Shown: positions 25,601 through 34,956 of the stretch, one piece after another
How the letters are laid out: each line of letters starts with the position of its first letter
How positions within the stretch are numbered: the first letter of the stretch is position 1
Origin: Undaria pinnatifida
Lineage: Eukaryota; Sar; Phaeophyceae; Laminariales; Alariaceae
Assembly (NCBI GenBank): GCA_012845835.1
Contig: JABAKD010000017.1
Location: 8,980,942 to 9,044,941 of the forward strand
Direction of reading: 5' to 3'
DNA: 64,000 nucleotides
Made by a program: the position numbers and the translations under genes
The notes under the pieces: model-generated
Told to the model about the DNA's origin: nothing
Seen by the model: the letters and a program-made list of their open reading frames with translations, nothing else
Database searches by the model: none

Positions 25601-28600
25601 GCCATACCGGCCGGCAACTGACAAACTTCGGGAGTACCACTACACTGGTGACTATAACAATACCGGATCCTCGGTCCAATGGTTCATCGCTTCACGAGTT
25701 ACTTCGGGCGGGAGCAGAACCAACACGACCCCTTCGTACTGATGCGAACACCGCTCGTACGCCACGCAGCACAGGTAGCCCAGTAGGCATCGCGTGTACC
25801 TACACGAGGAACAGCATTGCAGTAGCGTCCTGCAAAGAAAATGGCATCAACGCTTAGTTGTCGTTTGAGCATCTCTTCGAACGAACGGGTTTTAGATATA
25901 CAAATACTAGGGTTGTACAGCTTTTGCTAGGAACTGGCGAAGCACGACAATAAGTATGTTTTGTAACCGTCGTCTACTTGGGTGCGTCCATGGCCGGCGG
26001 TCTCAACAGTCGTCTCGAAAGCGGTCTCCATTTTTAGCGCAATCTAAACTATCAACTCGCATTTGATCATAAATCCGTTTTGCTGTCTATTGACACTTTT
26101 GGCACTGTTGGCACTATTGGCCCTATTGGCCCTATTGATATATACACGTTCTACGATAGATAGTCTAGAGGTATAGCGCTTTTTGCCGAACGTTTGCGGA
26201 AGGATGGGGCTCCTTAACATATTGATAGTATTAAAAACATCGTCGGAATGTCATTCTTGTTTGGCAATATGAGTATTTTGTATACCTAGGCCATGGGTTT
26301 CGTCATCGGACTGTCATTCTCGTTTGACAATTTGAGCATTTTTTGTATACGTAGGCCGTGGGTGGTTTCGTCATCGGAATGTCATTCTCGTTTGGCGATT
26401 CGAGTATTTTTGTATTCTTAGGCCGTGGGTTTCGTCATCGATCGGAATGTCGTTCTCGTTTGGCAATCGGAGTATTTTTTTATGCCTAGGCCATGGGTTT
26501 CGTCGTCGGGCTGCATTTCCAATTTAGTCAAAAGTGGTTTTGGGGTTACGAAAGGTAGAAGAAAGGCATCGAGCTCCTCAATCGGGGACGCCCAGAACAA
26601 AAAAGTGGCGCATCTCTACTGTAGCGTGTAATCAATCTGTCATTCTTGTTGTGTCATACTTACTCCATAGGTGAATGGATTCTAGCTGTGCGCTGGACAG
26701 CTGCTGCTGCTGTAATACAAGCTCGGCACAAATCCGTTGTTGGGAGCAGAAGAGCGCCAAATGCCCTTTCTGGTCGTCTACCCCTTAGGTTATTATATTC
26801 TGCTATGATATCCGGCCCCAACACAGCAGCGAACCGCTGCCGGGCTCTTCACCAAAACAGGCGCAACAATACTTCCCCGACACTTAATATATATATATAT
26901 AATAAAAATTAAAATACACTCCAGCTGTGAGATCGAATATTTTGTCGAAACTCATCTTTGCACTTACACTCAATATATATAGTCGTACTTCGTGTTGAAA
27001 TTGTGCAGGACAGCTTCCCCGTGCAGGAACTTTTCGTATTGTGCCTCGAAAAACATGTCCTTAACCTATTATTTCCAACCCCAAGAATGATCCCAGAAAA
27101 TTCCAAGGACGCATGCTACGATAGGGGTAGCAGCCAAAGTATACTGTAAAACCAGGTAGTTTTCATGATGCTCTTCTGTTAAAGGGCTGCCTACCTCGCC
27201 CCAACACCGACTTCGATAACCCAGTGAACAACTGCATGGCCTATCTATACCATGTATCCAACAATGGTTGGTTGCGATTGTTTCACGCAATGGTATTCCA
27301 TTGATTTTATGTAGTTCTTGTGGTTGAACAATTTGGCTTTTGGCCTAGACGTGGTACCCCAAGCGAGCACGCGGCCAAGCATTATTTATCCAAAACTGGG
27401 CGCAGCTACAAAGGGGCTATGAAGGCGTCGCGATATCTGTATCACGTACTGTGGCTTAGTTGTCTCCACTAGCCCGTGGTTAAAATATTGTCCCTGAATC
27501 TCTATTCGCAGGAAACGTTTCAGCACGGCACGGAGCCGGTGCAGCACATGGCGTGCGGAGGGGTGGGTGGCAGTTGCAAGTACCTTTTCACCGGTGCGAG
27601 AGACGGAAGCATACAGGTGAACATCGTGATGCGCGCGGTACTATGATCGGGTACAGGCATAATCACGTCAATGTCGTTATGCGAAAGCAAACGAACTACA
27701 ATTCTGAATATGACAATATATATACGAAAAGAGATCGGTTATAAACTCATTAGGCACACATGTCCATAGCAAACGGCAGAAGGGGTGATGGGGCGAACAG
27801 AGATGCACGCGTTGCTCTTATTGCATGTCGACCCCAATTGAGGCGATCTGATCCTACCAAAAAATAGATCCCGACGTCGCTGCAAGTAAGTATCGTTTCA
27901 CTGCAGCGCAAGGGACGGAAGCTTGCCCGTGACTTCGTGAATCCGATACGAGTCTAGACACCCGATCTCCGGGAATATTCTCCGGGTATCTATCAGATTT
28001 GATCGGACCGCCAGACTAAAAACCAATTCCGACACGAACGCTTTTGGCGATGCTAAAAGAGAGGCACACGTGAATCTAAATACATGCCGACACCAATGGG
28101 GGGATGACGCCCGGGGCGACTGAGCAGCCAATTTGCGGTGTCACTTTCCTTTCTACGGTTCTCGTGTCGGTGTCAGTTGCGAGTATATTTTCTTTGGCAG
28201 GCGCGAGGGACGGGATCTACGTGTGTGTTGTCTGTGTGTGTATCTGAATTAGTATTGACTCCGCGCGTTGTTCACATTATTACACTGTTATTTCTACCCA
28301 TCGACGTCCAGGAAATACCCATGTTATGGAGATCCATTGTCGACAGGATGAAATCACACACAGAAAAAAAATAAAAAATAAACTATCACCACCTTTCAGA
28401 CGAGCTCTCTTACGCGACGACTGTGTTCGATTGAGGCGCTGTGTAGATGGTACGATAGGTGAACAAAAGATACCAGTGAATCACTGAATCAAACCCTTCC
28501 TTGTAAACAAAACATAGGGGCTTTTCTTGCCCCCCGTTTTTATTGATAATCGTTCCTGCTAACAGCGGGTCTCCGTAACAATTAGTTTCCTTACTGATGC

Positions 28601-31600
28601 TCCATTCTTGAGAGATACAAGCCCTGCGATCACAACTAACTACAGTAAGTAGATGAGGATGCGAAAAGAAGCTGCAAGCGTGAAGCTGCTGATGCAACTA
28701 ATAGTACTTGTCCAAGCCCTAAGAGTGCAGGACCTCCGGATCGAGTCAACAATTGCTGTGTAGCTTACTTTCTGCTCTTCCGGTGTGGTAGCGCGGAGTG
28801 CACGCGGGGTGGTTTCGGCAGGGTCAGGCACGGCTTGCCTCGATTGACGATGATGCGTACGTAACGAGGAGCAGTGATACTGTAACGGGGAATGCCTTGA
28901 CTCGCGTTCCAAGCATTTGGTGATAGGTCACCAACGATAACGTAGGGAGGGTGTAAGGGGGATCTGTTGCCTCACCTTCGAAGAATCTTTGGAACCGACA
29001 CATGCCGAGGTAGAGGGGGACGCTTTGTTTCTGAGGCTCTTAACCTGATGAGGAGCTCTATACCTTTCTTATGCCTTTTTAAACCCAAAACCAGATTTTC
29101 GAGCAAACGGAAGGCGCGACTTAATGGACAGAGTCGTGGTCAATGCATTAAAGTCATTTATGTCGAGAAAAACAAGAAGGACTGTGTTTCGATCATCTTC
29201 GGTTAAGATGGGTTATGGAGCCCCGTCGTTCGTTGAGAATTTTGTTTTAATACTAAAAGTGATACCTTTTCCTCTATGGTAAGGCACGTCTATCAGTCTA
29301 GACGGAAATGTGAGGGGCGTTGTTCTGATAGCCATTTTTAGAATACCCCAGCAGTCGTTACAATTCCACCCCGCGTGATGACTCGTCTGACTGCTCGTCT
29401 ACGGGGCAAGTTGCATGTAGTGGACAATTCAGTGGCGGCAAGTCACTCTGCAAAGCAGAGGTGCATTACAGTCCACGTTGCGAGGTACAAAATTATTTTC
29501 GCCATTCATACCAGGCTAGTTACAACCTGCGCGCGATACTTCGATCGCGCGGATCGCTTCTCGCGCAGTGACTGGACTGCCACCGTGCATACGCATCCCA
29601 TAAGTAATAGGTGTGAGATGCGCCATAGCCGTCGTTTGTTCACAAGAAATCATATATCTCCGCCCAGCACAAGCGCGCCACCGCCGCGCTGTCGCTCACC
29701 ATGGTCCACCTGTCAAAACCAGTCAAACCGACAAAGCAAACGACAACTTTTACATATACTCTGCCTTGAGCAGCATCACCTAATTTGTCTTAGTTGTATG
29801 TTTTAAACAACATATCCTTATAAACAGGTGTGGGATGTCCCTAAAGCATCGTTTGGGCACAACAAGGTCTGCCTCTTCGCTCAGCACAAGCGCGCCATCA
29901 CCGCGCTGTCGTTGACCAAGGCCCACCTATTTTCCGCATCGGACGAGGGGCACTTGAGAATATGGAACCTCGCGACATTAACGCTTCAAAGGGTGAGCGA
30001 GAAAAGCACCAGATCAACCGTTCCTTGATCACTTCGTGTGCTATTGCGGTTGGCGTTGCTGTTCGTCCAAAGTTAAATCCGTAATCTAGCAGTGGTCACG
30101 AGACAAGCGCCAATGGTTCTGCAGTAGAGTGCAACAGCTTCTTGTTCTTGTTGAGCATGGACACGTGCACCGGTATATAAACGCGGAGCAAAACGCTTCT
30201 CAGGGAAACATCAGGAAGGACGTTGATGATGGCAGTTGCATGCGGTCAGCAAACAGTACTTGTCGCCTGTATGCCGATGATTTGCGTTTCCGACATTTCG
30301 CATGGGATCCGTCGGCGTACCCCGGTGGGATCTATTAAATCCAATGAGATCAATTTCATTCTATGGCGCACATGCCCCGTGGGACACGCGATATGGGTTA
30401 GTTTTGTTTGCGGCAATACGAAAGGTGCGATTACTCGTCACTGTACTGTATATCGAACTGAGATGGGAGGTCAAGGGGTGTACCTGGTATTACGTATAAC
30501 CTTCAGTGGTTTAACTCGACGTCCTCGATGGGCGGCTTGTGTGTCTTTCTTGCGAACGATGTAGGTGGTGAAGCAAGACCGGCGGATAAAGTGCCTCTGG
30601 GTGCACCACGCACCACCGGAATCTCCGGATGCGGGCAAAGGAAGCGTCTTTCTCGGCCTGGCGACAGGATTAGTCTTGTCGTATCCCATCACAGATGCCG
30701 TGTAGCAGCAACACTCTTTCAAAGGAATCAATGCAGACTGCAGTAGTAATAGGAGAGCTTACAGGCAATGAGGAAGAAATGTAGAGCATCGGAACCAAGT
30801 AGATTTGATCGGTGTTCAGCAGAACATAGCACCGCCGGAGTCTCCCCATGCCGGCAAAGGGAGGGTCTTCCTCGGCCTGGTGAACGGGTTGGTTTTGGCC
30901 GGTCCCATCACAGATGCCGTCGAGTTAACAGCAGACGTGTGCTACTACTTCGTACAGGAGTAGCCTTTTTCGCCAAAATAATTTATGTCCGACGGGCTTC
31001 CGCGACTGAGTAAATATTCAAGTTCAACCATTCACTCGTTCGTACTCACAGCTGACGTTTTTCATTTTTGTATAAAATTTCGTGGGAATATAGTCTATAC
31101 TTGTGGTTGACAACAGTGTTCGTACCTATTAATATACCATCATGTTGTCCGTAGCGATGCATGTTAGCTTTGATCAAAGTGACTATTATAAAGCTTGCCC
31201 AGTGAGGTGACTCGGGACAGGGCAGATGGATGTCAATCCCAACCGTAGCATGTAATTGATTTTCTACAGTTTCTAGTAGCAGTAGTTTCGAAGAAACTTC
31301 TATAGACTACGTACGGCTACAAAATCGAGCTCTAGACTAATGCCTAACGGGATACGTGGCTGCAATCGGATTCACGGATAGCGCTCTATTTATAAAAAAT
31401 AAAATACACTCCAGCTGTGAGAGCGAAGATTTTGTTGAAACTCATCTTTGCAAGCTATGTGTGATTCTCCGATCGCGCGTATTACTGAGTGGTGTGTGTC
31501 CTCATTAAGGATATAGGTCGGCGACTCCCTTTGGAACTACACTGTAGCTTGTACCAGGGTCAACAGGGTGGTGTTAACCAATCTGTGCGCGGAAACTATA

Positions 31601-34600
31601 AAACCCGTTTTTGAGGGGGACAAAATCTGACAGCTGTGGAAGGAAATGCATCAGTTTATCAAGTGTATCCTGTAAGTCGTACAATCGGTGAAGGGAGGAC
31701 GGAGGTTTTAAGGGCGTGGAGGCCGGGGGCGGGGGGGCGGGGGGGTTGAAAAGGAGGGGGGAGCGGGGGAGGGGGTGCAACTCAATATGTGTCCGGAAAC
31801 TAGAAGCCCCTCAAGGGGACAAATCTGACGGTTGTGGAAGGAATGCATCAATCTATCAGTGTATCATTTATATCCTGTAAGTCGTACAACCATTGAGGAG
31901 AGGGTGGACTTTGCTACGGGGTGGGGGGGGGGAGGGTGAAAACGAGGGGGGACGGGGGGCGAGGGTTCCAACCGCTTTAGGTCGCACAAATGTATACATG
32001 ATAGGAGGAGCTTAATATACGTATGGTGCTAGGTCTAGGCGACGGTGCGGGTGGTGAGGAAGGAGGGGGGTTATTGGAGCTACGGCATGGATGGCTGGAA
32101 ATTATTATATACATTGATCAGCTTCCAAAACATGCACAAAAACAATGCAGTTACTCGCGCTCAATCAGCTGTGCAAATTGCGGGGGAATTAAGCTCTAAG
32201 ACTCCACCTCTAGTTTGACCACTAAACATAAGCGGCAGAAAGAGGTCGGCTCAGAGGTTGGTTGTTGTGTTCGTGGCTGATCTTAGATCAATCCGTCGGT
32301 TTGACGCGATATATGCTACCGATCATGCATCATCATCTGCCGACGAGTACTATAGCAACCACAAGGGCCGCTGTGCACATCAAATACCAGCGTGGAATTG
32401 TAATAAATAAAATAATCCCCTATCTTGCTGGGATATCACTAACTAGGCTGGGTGCGCACAGCACATCTGGCCTTGCGTTAAGACGCCGCCCTCTCTCTGG
32501 TTTGATTACCAGCATTAAGCACCGTGGTTCCGAGAGAAGAACTGGGCCGGTCCGCAGGTTGCGTTTGTTATCGATCTTATAACAGATCTGACAGTCAGTT
32601 TCCCACGTTGTTGTTAACCCTCCTGTATATTTTGGTGAAAACCACGGCCACAAGGCTACTGCAATGAACATATCCCAGCGAGAACTGTCGTGCATGACTT
32701 GATCTCCACGTAGTGCGGAGTTTCACCTAGCTGGATGTTCAGCAAATCCATTGGCCGTGTGCTGACACGTCATCGTCCGCATTTGTTTCCACGTCAGTGC
32801 TGCAGAAGAACTTGGCCGATCCAGGTAGTAGGTCGTGTACACCGTTGATTTGGATCCTTGTACGTATTGGTTCCCATACGAAATCTAATATAATATGCGG
32901 ATCATTCACTATGACGCAAGGCGGCCGAATAGATTACTGCTGTAGTGACTTCCGGAATAACAGGAAAATCAAGCATTTACAGTACATGAATCGTTTGGGG
33001 GGACGAGTGCTACGATAGAGGTGACAGAGGTGGCATCACCACTTTTTTCCTTCAAGGTTCCTCAATTTGGGAGCTTAAGACACGTCATTCTTAACCCAAA
33101 CACTGATTTGGAGAAAAAACAAAACTGCTGCCGAATGAAAAATCCCATGACCTGGGTACACGACTGAGAACAATGAAAAAAAAATGGCGTATTTTTTCGA
33201 CGATTTTGGGTCAAGGAGCTCATTCGTTCAGAAAACATTTCAGACGAAAAGTGATACCTCTGTCGTAGCACGCGTCGATTCATGCTCGCTCGCGCACGGT
33301 CGGGGTGAGCTTCCAGAGATTCCCGGAATTCAGGAACGGCCAGTTGTAGTACCTCGTCGACCGCAATGCTGTACATCTCGCCTGCTCTGTGAAGATAAAA
33401 GCGGCGTCGGGCTAGGCTAGCGGCAAGCCCTGATGTTATTCCTTTCGGCGGTTCCCTCTCATTTTGCATCTTTGCCCACCCGGCCGATCTACCCTGTCCA
33501 TACTCTTAACCTTATGGCAGGGTGATGTACCTACCTTATCTATCGCCGACTGGATCTTGTCGCGAGGCCACGACAGCCGGCCTCAGCCTCCTTGCCCCTA
33601 CAGTAGCTTTCCCTTGCCAACGTCCACGACCGTCAGGTATATTACAGCGGCAGGGTACTACAGGAGGAACACATACCTACCTGCCTCCACGCGACAACCA
33701 CGCCATCCAGCATCAAGCACGTAAATACCGCATTAAAAAAAAAAAAACGGCTGAGTACCTATCCACGGAAAACGACCAAACCGAGAACCTTGCGTTTCAT
33801 TATAGGTCTAGATTTTTTTTTCATCTTTTAAGATATCCGATAGCGCCGATTAAAAGATCCAAGGAAACACCACCACCAGCGGGTGGACAGAGCTTACCGT
33901 ACTACTGGTGTACCAGTGTGCGCGCACGCAAGCTTTTATCCCTCTACCTACGAATAACCACACCACGGCCACCATCGCCGACGGATGAGAAACACCCAGC
34001 AGACTCCCGGTGACAAACCCCCTCCTCGCCTCGCCTTGGGGGAACGATCCCCTCTGTTGCCCCTGCCAGGATACCGATGGGCACAGAGATTCCCGAAATG
34101 AGTTCAGGAAAGGCTATACGAGTAGTACCTTGTCGACCGCATTGCTATACACCTCGCCCGCTCTGTGAAGATAAAATCGGCTTCGGGCTGGGCTAATGGC
34201 ATGCCCTAATGCTGTCCATTTTGGCATTCCCCTCCCGCTGTGCATATTTGCCCACTTGGCCGACCTACCCTGTCCATACCCTGTACCCTATCTATGACAG
34301 GGTGATGCACCCACTACCTACGTACCCATCGCCGACCGGATTTGGTTGCGAGGCCACGACAGCCGGCCTCAGCCTCCTCGCCCTTACTGCAGCAGTAGCT
34401 TCCCCTCACCAACGTCAGCGACCGTCAGGTATGTTCCAGCAGCAGGGTACATACAGGAGCACATGCATGTCTACCTGCCTCCACGCGACAACCACGCCAT
34501 ACTGCACTACAGCACATAAATACTGCATGTAAAAAAAAATACTCCCTATAACGCAAGATACGTAACCAGGGAAAACAACCGAAACGGTTACAACTGTTTG

Positions 34601-34956
34601 TTATACGATGCGGCCAGAGCTTGGTTGCACATGGAGTGCCACTTGTTCTGTGTGTCGGTGTGCGATTCAATCCGCAACCAGTAGCGGCGCTTTGCGGAAA
34701 GCGGTCCGCAGGACGCGATAGTGAAATCGAAGTTTTTTTCAGTTTTCTGTTGTCATTGTGTGTACGGGGTGCGTGTTTTGGTGGTGTGCCGTTTTTGTCG
34801 CGTGTTGCACAGGGTATTAGACTACTCCCGATCCTGCATGAAGCCTGTCTATTCCAACCTGTACCACTGTCTCATTTTGAGGGCAAGGTAACAGCAGCAG
34901 TAGATACAGTCTATATTTCCAGTCTTGAGGGGGTTTTTTGCCTCGTGAATGAATGA
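10517..34956 (+). CDS. WD40-repeat protein gene, eight exons, 5' end not found
   Basis: Proposed join: 10517-10656, 13567-13681, 14260-14484, 16450-16596, 27512-27616, 29828-29992, 30565-30699, 34813-34956 (1176 bases, 391 residues plus stop). All junctions except the first are phase 0 to phase 0. The product reads as successive beta-propeller blades: LFTSGQRSVTAW, NGSIREW, YVGVEQGKLREF, LYAGSSNGRIVVY, LFTGARDGSIQVWDV, LFSASDEGHLRIWNL, VFLGLATGLVLSYPI, and a closing VYISSLEGVFCLV before TGA. WD40 propellers are protein-interaction scaffolds; no specific family was recognised. The intron at 16597-27511 is about 10.9 kb and full of repeats. The first exon's donor is uncertain and earlier exons are probably missing. 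It converges on the DUF547 gene. Exon calls rest on reading frame, splice borders and blade continuity, not on transcripts. Confidence 0.75.
10657..12659. other. Probable WD40 intron
   Basis: Holds the 10960 dispersed repeat and a duplicated TTTGAGGCG..AACCTCTGCTCAAGGTATAC at 11860 and 12168. No convincing exon found, though one would help the A-to-B phase. Confidence 0.5.
10960..11065 (+). repeat. Dispersed repeat pair with 17935-18070
   Basis: Shared AACGCCTT(G/C)GAAGTCATGTTT, TTGAGC(C/T)CT and a CATGTT..AGGAG block in the same orientation, 7 kb apart, on both sides of exon D. Confidence 0.6.
12660..13350. repeat. Tandem array of ~147-165 bp units
   Basis: About 4.5 units sharing GCCTGTGGAATCGG.TGGCA (at 12804, 12969, 13115, 13262) and a GTTACAGC...CCGG block. 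Unit spacing falls from 165 to 147. A 196-aa minus frame over it is a repeat artefact. It sits just before exon B. Confidence 0.8.
13567..13681 (+). CDS. WD40 gene exon B
   Basis: A long pyrimidine tract (13490-13560) leads to the acceptor AACAG at 13562-13566. The frame gives IICCSSNGSIREWSL and then a helix-like linker ending NGYVTDV. The donor is GTGAGA at 13682. It starts with one base finishing a split codon and ends in phase 0. NGSIREW is a typical WD40 strand c-d motif. Confidence 0.75.
14260..14484 (+). CDS. WD40 gene exon C
   Basis: Acceptor GGTATAG ends at 14259 and a strong donor GTGAGT starts at 14485. It is 225 bases, phase 0 to 0. It completes the previous blade (TDV then QVFHTKTWYMYVGVEQGK) and ends AHSCYMYSVSDDRYLK, which runs into the next exon as a new blade. 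The middle part (about residues 30-55) is less WD40-like. An earlier donor at GGG|GTGAAC, just after SVCHG, cannot be excluded. Confidence 0.55.
14502..14645. repeat. Tandem ~40-bp units
   Basis: CACATTCCCACATCGG.CT.ATCCCGATC repeated four times with variation. Confidence 0.75.
14938..15262. repeat. Direct duplication, ~110 bp units
   Basis: 14938-15050 and 15146-15262 share GAACGG(T/C)GAG, CCGGGTTTCACCCCC(G/A)ATCGT and TTGCATC(C/G)GTTTCACA. Confidence 0.75.
15953..16040 (+). pseudogene. Decayed copy 1 of exon D
   Basis: GTGCAG then about 80 bases closely matching exon D's start. The frame still reads SVAKADFHLYAESAGDRVV before diverging. Acceptor side kept, 3' half lost. Confidence 0.8.
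16190..16265 (+). pseudogene. Decayed copy 2 of exon D
   Basis: TTTCAG then a copy of exon D's 5' half; GSSNGRIVS is still visible, with a small frame change near its start. It lies only about 185 bases before the true exon. Confidence 0.8.
16450..16596 (+). CDS. WD40 gene exon D
   Basis: 147 bases in phase 0/0 with tandem acceptors TTTTGCAG and TTGCAG six bases apart, and donor GTGTGT at 16597. The frame reads SVAKSDFHLYAGSSNGRIVV, a clear WD40 blade core, then a basic linker ending EEPQWFCEQ. The donor runs straight into a GT-rich microsatellite. Two decayed copies lie upstream and a short one downstream. Confidence 0.8.
16597..16720. repeat. GT-rich microsatellite
   Basis: (TTTGTGTGTG)n-like, beginning at the exon D donor itself. 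Confidence 0.85.
17199..17270 (+). other. tRNA-like Pol III promoter relic
   Basis: TAGTCCAGCGGTAGAA (A box) and CGTTCAACTCCC (B box) are spaced as in a tRNA, but no acceptor stem forms. Probably a SINE head or tRNA pseudogene. Confidence 0.3.
17450..17478 (+). pseudogene. Short 3' copy of exon D
   Basis: TACTGGTTCTGCGAGCAG repeats the last 18 or so bases of exon D (ATGGTTCTGCGAGCAG) about 870 bases downstream. A looser match, CAATGGTTCTGCAG, is at 30113. Confidence 0.45.
17585..17820. repeat. Degenerate AATATCC(A/C) array
   Basis: AAATATCC, CCCAAATA and AGTA.CC motifs in an A/T-rich run. Confidence 0.7.
18727..18922. repeat. Recent tandem duplication, ~98 bp x 2
   Basis: ATAACTTGGCTGAGTG to GCTATGCCCT occurs twice in succession with only a few differences. 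Confidence 0.9.
19490..19556 (-). repeat. Fold-back element, copy 1
   Basis: Reverse complement of 43035-43102. It contains a hairpin CATGGGTGCCGAC ATAC GCCGGCACCCATG. Confidence 0.75.
19922..20075. repeat. Recent tandem duplication, ~82 bp x 2
   Basis: CCAGATGGAGTCGATCGGTG onward is repeated almost perfectly. Each unit contains the inverted repeat GTATTATT/AATAATAC. Confidence 0.9.
20066..20420 (-). mobile_element. SINE-like element, copy 2
   Basis: Reverse complement of copy 1 over body and tail (GGTACCGTAGTGGGGAGG, TATGACCCCGGATCTAAG). The head is more diverged. It lies in the WD40 gene's large intron, next to a second SINE-like unit. Confidence 0.7.
20440..20753 (+). mobile_element. Second SINE-like type
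   Basis: A near-perfect B box, GTGGGTTCGAATCCCCCC at 20510-20527, sits in a tRNA-like head and is followed by about 210 bases and an A-rich tail (20740-20751). One copy seen, so family status is inferred. Confidence 0.45.
22140..23890 (+). repeat. Cluster of a long dispersed repeat
   Basis: CTCGCTCAGC, CGCGTTCACGTCGA, GGAGCCGCCCCCC(G/A)AAGAC and GACCGAGAATTCCAGT(T/C)CCG recur at 22175-22325, 23385-23475 and 23710-23850. The flank GTTATTTGCGTAATAAG...AGCGATCTACTAC is at 22340-22490 and 23045-23195. It is a nested tandem family of about 0.9 kb; the core is C/G-rich. Confidence 0.7.
24776..25066. repeat. Tandem duplication, 150-bp period
   Basis: GGTTTGAATAAAATCTGA begins at 24793 and 24943; shared to TTGCCAATGTTTTCT. 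A third, looser block is at 24290-24420. Confidence 0.85.
25195..25268. repeat. GGTGGGTGG microsatellite
   Basis: Repeated GGTGGGTGG/GGTGGATGG; long frames here are artefacts. Confidence 0.85.
26240..26515. repeat. Tandem ~65-bp units, four copies
   Basis: GTCATCGGAATGTCATTCTC, GTTTGGCAAT..GAGTATTTTT and TAGGCC(A/G)TGGGTTTCGTC repeat four times. Confidence 0.85.
26905..26990 (+). repeat. CAGCTGTGAG family, copy 1
   Basis: CTCCAGCTGTGAGATCGAA then TTTTGTCGAAACTCATCTTTGCA. Copies: 31395-31480 (+), 43425-43520 (+), 31010-31085 (-), 35705-35795 (-); short relic at 16120-16155. Confidence 0.65.
27512..27616 (+). CDS. WD40 gene exon E
   Basis: Acceptor TATTCGCAG ends at 27511; donor GTGAAC follows CAG at 27616. 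It has 35 codons in phase 0/0. It encodes the rest of a blade, with PVQHMAC followed by YLFTGARDGSIQ. The next exon starts VWDV, giving the full signature GSIQVWDV across the splice. Two decayed copies of its 3' part lie downstream. Confidence 0.85.
27870..28230 (+). pseudogene. Two decayed 3' copies of exon E
   Basis: At 27870-27926 and 28160-28225, copies of the last roughly 50 bases of exon E plus donor flank (GTTGCAAGTA, GGTGCGAGAGACGG) carry substitutions and small gaps. Both lie downstream of the true exon and keep the donor side. Confidence 0.7.
29611..29718 (+). pseudogene. Decayed 5' copy of exon F
   Basis: TAATAG then GTGTGAGATG and about 100 bases aligned to exon F. CAGCACAAGCGCGCCA is identical to the exon. 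It ends where the exon continues with ATTTTCCGC. Confidence 0.8.
29828..29992 (+). CDS. WD40 gene exon F
   Basis: Acceptor TAAACAG ends at 29827; donor GTGAGC starts at 29993. It has 55 codons in phase 0/0. It begins VWDVPKASFG and includes a complete blade: AITALSLTKAHLFSASDEGH followed by LRIWNL. This is the clearest WD40 unit in the window. A decayed copy with its own acceptor-like TAATAG lies about 220 bases upstream. Confidence 0.9.
30565..30699 (+). CDS. WD40 gene exon G
   Basis: Acceptor GATGTAG ends at 30564; donor GTGTAG starts at 30700. It has 45 codons in phase 0/0, with RIKCLWVHHAPPESPDAGKG and then VFLGLATGLVLSYPITDA. A second copy about 240 bases downstream differs mostly at third codon positions of this frame, which supports both the frame and past coding of the copy. 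The donor is weak, so the exact 3' border is less sure. Confidence 0.7.
30825..30960 (+). pseudogene. Second copy of exon G
   Basis: About 95 bases align without gaps to exon G. The same frame reads PPESPHAGKGRVFLGLVNGL then VLAGPITDAVELTADVCYYF and a stop at 30961-30963. Differences from exon G sit mainly at third codon positions. It could be a relic or an alternative exon. Confidence 0.65.
31010..31480. repeat. CAGCTGTGAG family as an inverted pair
   Basis: A minus-oriented copy (31010-31085) and a plus-oriented copy (31395-31480) enclose about 310 bases, as terminal inverted repeats of a small non-autonomous DNA element would. Confidence 0.5.
31575..31970. repeat. Tandem duplication of a ~200-bp unit with G runs
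   Basis: GGAAACTA, GGGGACAAA.TCTGAC, GTGGAAGGAA and ATCCTGTAAGTCGTACAA are shared by both units; each ends in a long G-rich tract. Confidence 0.8.
31971..33304. other. WD40 intron stretch
   Basis: A 106-aa plus frame (32262-32582) and a 91-aa minus frame overlap without motif; possibly an unknown repeat. Confidence 0.4.
33305..33745 (+). repeat. Direct repeat ~440 bp, left copy
   Basis: Aligned with 34083-34540 at a 776-base offset: CTCTGTGAAGATAAAA, GAGGCCACGACAGCCGGCCT, CTGCCTCCACGCGACAACCA. Both end in an A run. Confidence 0.85.
34083..34540 (+). repeat. Direct repeat ~440 bp, right copy
   Basis: Partner of 33305-33745, also ending in A8-9. The pair lies in the last WD40 intron. The spacer (33746-34082) has no recognisable gene. 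It could be two elements, or LTR-like ends. Confidence 0.85.
34813..34956 (+). CDS. WD40 gene terminal exon H
   Basis: A TG/T-rich stretch and the acceptor TTGCACAG end at 34812. The exon reads GIRLLPILHEACLFQPVPLS, then a final blade with VDTVYISSLEGVFCLVNE and TGA at 34954-34956. Phase 0 agrees with exon G. The frame is also open upstream of the acceptor back to 34621, so a longer exon is possible but unlikely on sequence character. Confidence 0.65.
   Translation, partial: GIRLLPILHEACLFQPVPLSHFEGKVTAAVDTVYISSLEGVFCLVNE

Larger units (their letters stand above)
16721..27511. other. Large WD40 intron, 10.9 kb in all
   Basis: Filled with the repeats and SINE-like elements listed. 24000-24230 is an isolated C/G-rich island with 81-139 aa frames on both strands and no family recognised. 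25270-26239 and 26516-26904 show nothing firm. Confidence 0.6.

Noticed and set aside
30471-30731. GDSGGA motif on the minus strand, as in trypsin-type proteases
   Set aside because: The frame lacks the rest of a protease. Substitution pattern between the two copies marks the plus strand as coding (exon G).
34621-34812. Upstream extension of the terminal WD40 exon in the same open frame
   Set aside because: T/G-rich with a good acceptor at 34811; composition and blade continuity favour starting at 34813.
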